64,000 nucleotides of DNA from Castanea sativa (lineage: Eukaryota; Streptophyta; Magnoliopsida; Fagales; Fagaceae), in NCBI RefSeq assembly GCF_040712315.1, contig NC_134014.1, positions 40,413,634-40,477,633 of the forward strand. The letters run 5' to 3'. Positions 55,273 through 64,000 of this stretch are shown here, in pieces. The notes beneath the pieces were generated by a model, which saw only the letters and a program-made list of their open reading frames with translations, did not search any database and was not told where the DNA came from. A program made the position numbers and the translations under genes. Numbering within the stretch: position 1 is the first letter of the stretch; each line of letters opens with the position of its first letter.

Positions 55273-55763
55273 TCTAATTTTCGACATCCGAAGAGAAAAA
55301 TAGGGTTTTGATCTGGCGAGGATCCCCTCTACACACTTTATAAGTGATAGCACGTGTGGAAATCGTTTCGCGCCCCAGAAAATGACACTTGGCGGTTTTA
55401 TTTTCAAAAACGCGCGCATTTATTACTGTAAGTTACACTTTCTCTGCCACGTTCAACGGTGAGATGGGCATCCAACGGTTCTCATTACTCCACGAAATTC
55501 TAGGCGGGACAGACATAATTTCGAGGCCGCCCTTTCGCACGTCGTGACGCTTCGGGAACCCGCGCCTTCATTTAATTCCTCAGGGGGTAATCCCATCAAG
55601 ACATCAGCCATCATATCTTACTTTGCAGAAAACAGTGGAGATTTGCACACCTTCAACCTTGTAAGTTCTTGCTCCTATTCTTAACATTTTCTCCCCGATA
55701 TTTGTCCTCGGCTATCACTACAAACACTCTCTCTTCTAAAGTCTAGTCCATCGTCCTTCTGTA

Positions 55764-58294
55764 ATGGGAAAATTCAAGTGTCTAGTTGATACCGCCACTG
55801 GGATGGAAGGCTTTAGAGCCAAATACCGTATTCCCAGCGACGTAGGGTTAAAATACTGCCCGGCAACAGCCGTGGCCGGTTCTAGGACAGAGGGAGAGGT
55901 TATCATTCCTATGATAGCCTTTATAGAGGGTGGGATGACCATACCAATGAAACCTGTAACTAGGGAGTACCTCCGCAACCATCGGTTGTGTCCCGATCAA
56001 TGCCTCCCAAACGTTTTTAGAGTCCTAGGTAGTGTAGATGCTCTAAACGAGCAGATGGGTTTAAATCTCACATAGCACGATGTCGTGTTCCTATATGAGT
56101 CCCATAAACTTTCTAAGGTAGGTTATTACATTAAATCTCGGTCTAGCACCGTTAGACTAATCTCCTGTCTGCCCAAATCAAACAAAGGCATGAAGGACGA
56201 CTACTTGATCGTGTCCGGGAACTGGCACGACGGCTTCCTTGCCCGGTTGAGTGGGGGGATCCAGGTGCGACGCCGTAGGATTAATCTCCCCACAACTCAA
56301 CTTCTCTTAACACATACACACGAAATGCGTATTCACACTTGCTTAAATTTGTTAAACTTCTATATAAATCGACCAAGTTTGTTTGTTTGATGTCTTTTTT
56401 GCGAGATAAGCAACACGTGCGTCCTCGTCTAAGTCACCGTAACGTCGCGGATCTAAACCGAGTACTTCGCTCCGAGGTGTTCGTTAGTGAAGACCTGCAA
56501 CTCCGAGCTGCTCATCTTATTCTAGGGTACACCCCTTTCCAAAGACTTCCGGGAGATAGAGGACGCCATTATTGCGGGCGGCCGAAGACGAAAGAGGATA
56601 AACGTAGCTCGGCCCCATTTTTTGGACGACCGTGACCTCCCGGACGCTCCTAACACCATTCTATACAACCGGGCGATAGCGACGGTCCCCCTTGCCGTGC
56701 ACTCACAAACAAGCTGTCATTCGGAAGAGCAGGTGTCTTCTTCACACACACTCGACGACGAGATAGATCAATTCCATCTCGAAGACACCGAGAGACCTCG
56801 CGGGAACCGGTTTGTGGTACTTTCCGACGAGGAAGAAGAAACCACCGAGGCTTCGGAATTGCGGGGCTTGTAGTTGCCCTTCCCGAGGACGAATTTAAAG
56901 AAGACATGGGACGAATGGAGGGTCTTCTCACTAGTAGGGCTGCTAAGGTTGCGAGAGAAGAAGAAAGCGGGAACGTCCCAAGTTCCCCCAGCTTTACCTC
57001 CTCCTCCTCCTCTAGCTGAGCCAAAATTGCCAGCCGAGGACCCCAAGAAGAAGAGAAAGGGGGATAATGAGGGGACGATTACTAAAGACCCCAAGAAACC
57101 ACGCCAACAACTCCCACCGGCCCAGCAGCAGAAGCTGGACAAGGGCAAGGGTAGAGCCCGTTCAGTTGAACTCGGGGAAATCAGGAATGAGGCTGTAGTG
57201 CGCGAGCACCGACCACCTGGTCCCCCGATCTAAGGCTGGACGGCGCTCCCATCTCCTGCCAGTCCAGTATAAGGGCGGTTCAACAAGGCCATGCCCACCA
57301 CCTGGCCGAGGTCTTGGAACGTCCCCTTCTGCTGCCCAAGGACATGGAGACCTTGGAGAAAATGGGCCAGCCACAACTATTCCTCTCCCTAAAAAGAGAC
57401 TTAGCGCTGGTAAGTGTTTCTCCTTTTAACAATATTCGTAAGTAAGTTTGTTTTTGGTACTCCTAACTCCATCATACTTTGTTACAGGCTATTCAGGAGG
57501 TCTTTGTAGCTGAAAAGTTTATTGAAGACTCTCGGAAAATAGCCAGAACTGAGCTCGAAGTCAGGATGGAGACTGAGAAGTCTTTGGGCACAGCCCTCGC
57601 TGAGATCGAGAAGCTGACCTCGGAGGTAGCAGAGCTGAGGAGAGAGAAGAATGGGGTCGAGTCAAACTTGAAGACCATGAAGACCCAGATAGAAGGACAG
57701 CGCAAGCTCCTTCATGCAAGAGATGAAGAGCTCTCCCAAGCTCAAAAGGAGTGCTCGGATCTGAAGAAGCAGTTGGCGCTGATGAAGGAAGAAGCCAGTT
57801 CCTTCCAACTCTCTCTTCAAGCTGCCAAGCAGGCAAGTTTTGATGAAGGGGTAGCCACTACCGAGGAGCAGCTGACAGAGGAGTTCGCAGCTTTATGCCG
57901 CGAATACTGTCAAAAAGTATGGGGGGAAGCTTTAAACGTAGCAGGAGTTCCTCAATCTTCGAATTTGAGGAAGTCCGAGAACGTTTGGCTTCCCCTAGAA
58001 ATACAGGAGATTGAAGAGGCTCCTGCTGCTACTCCTACCCCTGAGCCAACTCTTCCTGCTCTACCTCTGATGGTCCCACAGCAAATTTCTGATCCTACAG
58101 AACCTTCTGGTTCCAATAAAAAGAAGGAAGGAGGAGTGGATGCAGAGAAGGACTTGAGCAAAACAGTGGAACCCATCGTCCTTTCAACAACGACAGTGGA
58201 TAAAGGAAAGCAGATTATGACTCCTTTTGAGCTGGAGTTGAGAAAGACCGAGGGCACTAGTACCTCTCAGCAAGATCCTCCTCCAACAGCTTAG
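55764..58294 (+). pseudogene. Antisense ORF (aORF) of the Tat-type Gypsy element
   Basis: Encoded opposite to pol. It starts 'MGKFKCLVDTATGMEGFRAK', continues 'IPMIAFIEGGMTIPMKPVTR', 'SNKGMKDDYLIVSGNWHDG' and 'LRSEVFVSEDLQLRAAHLIL', then acidic and proline/lysine-rich stretches (56740-57230), and ends with a ~150-residue coiled coil and Pro/Ser-rich tail (57488-58294). Two likely introns: 56265-56410 (in-phase joining of Gly-Ile-Gln to Gln-His-Val) and 57410-57487 (GTAAGT...TTACAG). Breaks: TAG at ~56074, and frameshifts near 56530 and 56880-57010. The family is known as an extra ORF of Tat/Retand elements; its function is unknown. Confidence 0.8.
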
Positions 58295-58859
58295 GACTTA
58301 GCTTAGGACTTCTCTTTTTCCTTTCCTTCTTTTTTTTTTTTTTGAATTATATGTAATGCATACTCAATTGATTAATGAAGAACGATTTCGTTTACTTTTC
58401 ACTTGGATTGTCTCTGTTTCTACTTTACTCTTTTTTTGTACTTATTACAAAAGTTTCCCATTAAGTCATATCAAAAGTTTCTCAGAATATGAAAATCTAA
58501 TTCCAAGGATTGCACAATCATAACTTCCACATTATCATGCGTATATTACTAAAGATTTAATACAAGGTGACATAGTTAATACGTTTGAACAATGCCTTGA
58601 TTAAAAAAGGAAAGAGGACTTCATATAACGGTTAAGCCCTTATAGTGCACAACACTGTTTCTGGTAGGATGTAAGATCCGAGGACCATTCCTTACCCAAA
58701 TTTACTCAATACTTAAAGATATAAAACTTAAGATCCAAGTTAATAAACAGTAAGGTGTTAACATCCAAACACAATCAGAAGTTAAGTTTAATTAAAGTCA
58801 TAGTCCGAAGATAAATCTTAAACAATCTTTCGTTTAATTCTTCAAAATTGTAACTGTAA
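58295..58859. other. Gypsy element 3' untranslated spacer
   Basis: AT-rich, between the aORF stop and the tandem array. A poly-T tract at 58330-58343 and weak array-like motifs ('gtccgagga' near 58675 and 'agtccgaagat' near 58800) suggest diverged outer repeat units. Confidence 0.5.
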
Positions 58860-60309
58860 ATGATAAGACATCAATTTCCACAAGGTTTGTGGTCCGAGGA
58901 CTACACTTAACCAAGTTTCTGTTTGATTCTTAGAAATTGTAACTTCAAATGTTAATTTTTCCAAAGTAGGAGGTCCGAAGACCCGGCATAACTAAGGTTC
59001 TGTTTAACAAATGACAAGACATCAATTTCCACAAGGTTTATGGTCCGAGGACTACACTTAACCAAGTTTCTGTTTGATTCTTAGTAATTGTAACTCCAAA
59101 TGTTAATTTTCCCAAAGTAGGAGGTCCGAAGACCCGGCATAACTAAGGTTCTGTTTAACAAATGAAAAGACATCAATTTCCACAAGGTTTATGGTCCGAG
59201 GACTACACTTAACCAAGTTTCTGTTTGATTCTTAGAAATTGTAACTTCAAATGTTAATTTTCCCAAAGTAGGAGGTCCGAAGACCCGGCATAACTAAGGT
59301 TCTGTTTAACAAATGAAAAGACATCAATTTCCACAAGGTTTATGGTCCGAGGACTACACTTAAACAAGTTTCTGTTTGATTCTTAGAAATTGTAACTTCA
59401 AATGTTAATTTTCCCAAAGTAGGAGGTCCGAAGACCCGGCATAACTAAGGTTCTGTTTAACAAATGAAAAGACATCAATTTCCACAAGGTTTATGGTCCG
59501 AGGACTACACTTAACCAAGTTTCTGTTTGATTCTTAGAAATTGTAACTTAAAAGGTTAATTTTCGCAAAGTAGGAGGTCCGAAGACCCGGCATAACTAAG
59601 GTTCCGTTTAACAAATGAAAAGACATCAATTTCCACAAGGTTTATGGTCCGAGGACTACACTTAACCAAGTTTCGTTTGATTCTTAGAAATTGTAACTTC
59701 AAATGTTAATTTTCCCAAAGTAGGAGGTCCGAAGACCCGGCATAACTAAGGTTCTGTTTAACAAATGAAAAGACATCAATTTCCACAAGGTTTATGGTCC
59801 GAGGACTACACTTAACCAAGTTTCTGTTTGATTCTTAGAAATTGTAACTTCAAATGTTAATTTTCCCAAAGTAGGAGGTCCGAAGACCCGGCATAACTAA
59901 GGTTCTGTTTAACAAATGAAAAGACATCAATTTCCACAAGGTTTATGGTCCGAGGACTACACTTAACCAAGTTTCTGTTTGATTCTTAGAAATTGTAACT
60001 TCAAATGTTAATTTTCCCAAAGTAGGAGGTCCGAAGACCCGGCATAACTAAGGTTCTGTTTAACAAATGAAAAGACATCAATTTCCACAAGGTTTATGAT
60101 CCGAGGACTACACTTAACCAAGTTTCTGTTTGATTCTTAGAAATTGTAACTTCAAATGTTAATTTTCCCAAAGTAGGAGGTCCGAAGACCCGGCATAACT
60201 AAGGTTCTGTTTAACAAATGAAAAGACATCAATTTCCACAAGGTTTATGGTCCGAGGACTACACTTAACCAAGTTTCTGTTTGATTCTTAGAAATTGTAA
60301 CTTCAAATA
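58860..60309. repeat. ~151-bp tandem repeat array (about 9.5 units)
   Basis: The landmark 'aagacatcaatttccacaag' recurs near 58863, 59016, 59167, 59318, 59469, 59620, 59770, 59921, 60072 and 60223, a 150-154-bp period. Inner units are nearly identical, while the first is more diverged. Each unit has two related sub-blocks, 'ggtccgaggac' and 'ggtccgaagac', about 75 bp apart, suggesting an older half-unit. It lies between the integrase end and the aORF. Confidence 0.97.
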
Positions 60310-60358
60310 TGAGAGCTAGCCATAACTTTGAAATATTAATTGACAAAAGCTTATTTGA

Positions 60359-63300
60359 TTAATAATAATACCTTCTAAGATTATTTACATTCCATGGACG
60401 TGGTACAACTCGTTCATCTAGGTCAGCTAGCCTATACGACCCTATGCCTGCTATTGAAACAATGCGATAGGGGCCTTCCCAGTTAGGTCCTAGCTTACCC
60501 CATGCTGGGTTCTTAGAAGTGCCTACAACTTTCCTTAATACAAGATCACCAGGTGCAAGTGGCCTTAGCTTCACGTGGGCATCATATCCTCGTTTTAGCT
60601 TCTGCTGATAATAAGCCAATTGGACCATAGCTGCCTCACGCCGTTCCTCAAGTAAATCAAGATCTTTCTCCAGAAGTCCCTGGTTATTCTCGGGGCTAAA
60701 AGAATTTGTCTTTAGAGTAGGAAAATCAGATTCTAGTGGTATCACCGCCTCGGCTCCATAAGTCATGGAAAATGGTGTTTCTCCAGTGGACCTGCGCGGT
60801 GTGGTCCGATATGTCCACAGAACATAAGGGAGCTCTTCTACCCATCTGTCTTTCGCATCATCCAACCTCTTCTTGAGCCCATTGACTATGACCTTGTTAA
60901 CGGCCTCGGCCTGCCCATTCCCTCGAGGATACGCTGGGGTAGAATATCTATTTGTGATACCCATGTCACCACAATATTGCCTAAAGGCGTTGCTGTCAAA
61001 TTGAACGCCATTATCTGAGACAAGTGTGTGCGGTATACCAAATCTAGTAACAATATTTTTCCATATAAATTTCTTGGAATCAACATCTCGGATATTGGCT
61101 AATGGCTCAGCTTCAACCCATTTAGTGAAATAGTCTGTTCCCACGAGCAACCATCTTTTGTTGCCAGCAGCTCTCGAAAATGGCTCGACAATGTCCAGGC
61201 CCCATTGTGCGAAAGGCCAAGGGCTAGACAGAGGGTTAAGAACCCCTCCAGGTTGGTGGATATTAGGGGCGAACCTCTGACATTGATCACACTTTCTGGC
61301 ATAGTCCTGAGCCTCCCTCTGCATATTGGGCCACCAATAACCCAGAGTAAGGGCTCTATGAGCTAATGAACTTCCCACAGTGTTACTCCATCAAATTCCT
61401 TCATGCAATTCCTCCAGTAATGATTCTGTTGATTCAGGGTGTACACACAACAAATACGGTCCTGAAAAGGATCGTTTGTATAGCTTCTGGTCCTCGGACA
61501 ACCAGAAACGGGGCGCCTTTCGACGTACCTTTTCTGCTTCAACTTTGTCTTCGGGAAGGATGTCATTTTTGAGAAAAGATATGATCGAATCCATCCAACT
61601 AGGACCAGGCCTTATTAGATGGACGCGAGGTGCGTTAGCAGCTACAAGAGAAGGTTCTACCAAATCCTCAACGAGAATAACCCTTGGTAGACCTTGAGCC
61701 GAGGATGTTGCCAACGTAGCCAAAGAATCTGCATGTATATTTCCACTCCTAGAGACATGAGCTAAGGCAAAGGAGTCGAATTCAGCCTGCTGACGCTTGA
61801 CCTGGGCCAAATATTCCTGCATTCTGGAATCTCTAGCTTCCATGGTACCCATGACTTGGCCGACTACTAACTGAGAGTCCGAGAACAAATGGATTTCCTT
61901 GCCACCCATCTTACGTACCATTTGCATGCCTACCAAGACCGCTTCATACTCGGCCTCATTATTAGTAGCCGAGAAGGCCAATCTCAAAGATGTTTCAAAG
62001 ACAATTCCTTCAGGGGACATTAGAACAAGTCCAACGCCAGACCCTTTATGATTAGCAGCCCCATCCACATAAACTTTCCAAGCCGAGGGCGATACGGCTG
62101 TGATCACACCAACTGATTTTTCACCCATGTGTGCTTCCTTTGAAGTTTCTTCTAACAATGGTTCAGCAAACTCTGCCACCAAATCAGCGAAGACCTGACC
62201 TTTCACCGAGGTGCGAGGCTTATATTTAACATCAAAGGCTCCCAAAATAGTTCCCCACTTTGCCACTCTGCCAGAATAATCAGCACTGCTCAACACAGCC
62301 TTGAGAGGCAACTGAGTCAAAACAACCACAGTATGAGACTGGAAATAGTGAGGGAGTTTACGCGTGGCGTGGACTACTGCCAGAAGCGCTTTTTCCAAGG
62401 GCAGATAGCGCACCTCGGCCTCATTCAAGGACTTACTAACATAGTAGATCGGCCTCTGTATCCCATTTTCATTCCTTATAAGAACTAGACTCACCGCATG
62501 AATAGCCACGGCCAGATAAGCGAATAAAACCTCATCGACCTCAGGGCGAGATAAAACGGGTGGCCTAGAAAGATATTGCTTAAGCTGTTGGAAAGCTGAC
62601 TCACAGTCCTCAGTCCATTGAAATCCTTTCCACTTGTTCAACAACTGAAAGAAAGGGCGGCACCGGTCAGCTGACCGAGAAATAAATCTATTCAACGCAG
62701 CAATCATTCCGGTCAATTTCTGTATCTCCTTTGGGTTCCGAGGCGGCTGCAAATTCTGAATAGCCTTAATCTGCACTGGGTTCACCTCTATGCCCCTATG
62801 AGTGATCATATATCCTAGGAACTTTCCAGATCCCACGCCAAAAGAACACTTGGCGGCGTTAAGGCGCAACTTATACTTCCTCAGCATCTGGAAGGTGTCG
62901 GCCAAGTCTGTCATGTGCGAAGGTACCGTCTTGCTCTTCACCACCATGTCATCCACGTATACTTCTATGTTTTTCCCCAGTTGCTGCTCAAACATTCGGG
63001 TCATCATTCTTTGGTAAGTAGCCCCCGCATTTTTTAACCCGAATGGCATGACCTTATAATGATAGTTCCCGGTTGGTGTAATGAAAGCAGTCTTCTCCTG
63101 ATCTTCCAACGCCAAGGGAATTTGGTGGTAACCCTGGAAGGCATCCAAAAAACTCATCCGAGGATGTCCGACAGTAGCATCTACCAATTGGTCAATCCGT
63201 GGCATTGAGAATGAATCTTTAGGACAGGCTTTGTTCAGATCAGTAAAGTCTACACACACTCTCCACTTGCCGTTCTTCTTCTTAACGACAACAGTATGAG

Positions 63301-63969
63301 CCAACCATTCAGGGTAGAAAACTTCTTTGATAGCCCCCGCCCTTTTGAGTTTAAGAACTTCTTCCTTCACAGCCTCAAAATGTTCTCGGGAAGATCGCCG
63401 AGGTGGTTGCCTCCTCGGAACAATGGCAGGATTGACGTTTAAATGATGACAAATAAAGTTCGGATCTACCCCTGGAGCCTCATAGGGGTCCCATGCAAAG
63501 ACATCTAGATTATCCTTCAGAAATTTCAACAACTCCATCTTCTCTTGGTGTGGCAATCGTATGCCAACTTGGAAGAACCTATCTGGATCATCGGTTATTA
63601 AAAACTTTTCTAACTCCTCACAAACAGCCTCATCCTCTATCATCGCCACAGGTGCCTCCGGAGCTGTTAATTGCTATGACTCCTGGATGGGCAAGGTTGA
63701 TGACTCAATTCGTGACTGACGAAGCACCGCAGCCGATATGCATTGCCTAGCAACTACTTGGCTGCCGAGGATTTCCTCAACATGCTCCCCGAGGGGAATT
63801 TTACTTTAACATGTAAGGTAGAAGAGACGGCTCCCAAAGCGTGCAGCCATGGCCCGGCGAGGATGGCCGTATATGGAGAGTACGCATCAACCACAATGAA
63901 ATCTACCTCAACCGTTTCGAGCCGGATTGAACGGGTAAACGGATCTGCCCCTGCGGCACAACGGCCCAT
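60359..63969 (-). pseudogene. Tat-type Gypsy pol (PR-RT-RNH-aRNH-INT), nearly intact
   Basis: Minus strand. Protease C-terminus at 63754-63969 ('DAYSPYTAILAGPWLHALGA'). RT at about 62600-63500 with 'RVCVDFTDLNKACPKDSFSM', 'MPFGLKNAGATYQRMM' and catalytic 'YVDDMVV' near 62955. First RNase H, then a second RNase H ('VYVDGAANHKGSGVGLVLMS', 'SATNNEAEYEAVLVGMQM', 'FSDSQLVVGQVMG'). Integrase at 60359-61390 with HHCC ('CDQCQRFAP') and D,D-35-E residues ('GLDIVEPF', 'SDNGVQFDS', 'PRGNGQAEAVNK') and a C-terminal 'LGPNWEGPYRI' module. Defects are few: a frameshift near 63790, TAG near 63675 and TGA at 61391-61393, after which the integrase continues in the same frame. Confidence 0.93.
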
Positions 63970-64000
63970 CCCTCAAAGCGTATAAGTGGGGAGTCATAAG

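Larger units (their letters stand above)
54505..64000 (-). mobile_element. Tat-type Gypsy retrotransposon, 3' part (runs off right edge)
   Basis: Minus-strand element. From the right edge leftward: end of protease, RT, tandem RNase H domains and integrase (63969-60359), a ~151-bp tandem array (58860-60309), an antisense open frame with introns (55764-58294, plus strand), a polypurine tract (55258-55272) and a 3' LTR (54505-55257). The second RNase H, an antisense ORF downstream of pol and 3' tandem repeats are together characteristic of the Tat/Retand/Ogre group. Gag, 5' LTR and primer site are outside the window. The pentamer ATTGG at 54500-54504 should recur beyond the other end. Confidence 0.92.

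Noticed and set aside
56640..57374. Minus-strand frames opposite the aORF
   Set aside because: They mirror the acidic and proline-rich plus-strand protein; the plus strand has the introns and the conserved blocks.
1..64000. tRNA, rRNA, CRISPR or bacterial-type operon features
   Set aside because: None was seen. The only tRNA-like matches are primer-binding sites next to Copia LTRs, too short to be genes.

Overview
This 64 kb window is nuclear DNA of a flowering plant: AT-rich spacers, GT-AG introns, a plant SUVH gene, and plant-type Copia, Gypsy (Tat), L1, MULE, Harbinger and Helitron elements. The element style suggests a woody core eudicot, possibly Fagales; that last step is an impression, not shown by the sequence. 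Most of the DNA is transposons and their remains.

Layout. 1-1.2 kb: decayed fragment of a chloroplast thioredoxin-like (AAED1/PRXL2-type) gene. 1.6-7.5 kb: hnRNP-like RRM pseudogene split inside its RNP1 motif by a 4.5-kb Copia element (2405-6913). 7.8-14.2 kb: second Copia element, itself carrying an 838-bp solo LTR. 14.5-15.5 kb: LINE remnant. 15.8-18.4 kb: MULE-like element with long terminal inverted repeats, carrying a 979-bp solo LTR. 18.6-20.0 kb: probable Helitron end and a Tat-family solo LTR. 20.2-26.2 kb: L1-type LINE, frame-broken and interrupted by a Harbinger-type MITE. 29.2-33.2 kb: intact SUVH5/6-type histone H3K9 methyltransferase gene on the minus strand. 34.4-36.2 kb: non-autonomous Helitron with both ends visible. 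36.6-53 kb: a direct segmental duplication, each copy holding a seven-exon AAED1-like gene (39.4-42.9 and 49.3-52.8 kb) beside PIF1-helicase remnants. 54.5-64 kb: 3' part of a large Tat-type Gypsy element, with 3' LTR, an intron-containing antisense ORF, a ~151-bp tandem array and a pol region; it runs off the right edge.

Likely functional host genes: the SUVH gene and AAED1-like copy B (274 aa). AAED1-like copy A has an open frame but has lost its transit peptide in frame, and its CPCC motif has become CPCS. The left-edge fragment is a third relative. Shared and unshared insertions allow an ordering: an older MITE is present in A and B but absent from the left-edge fragment, while a MULE-type MITE and a 1.3-kb solo LTR are present only in unit A and have clean empty sites in unit B. 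All protein identifications come from motifs read directly in the translation; no database search was run.
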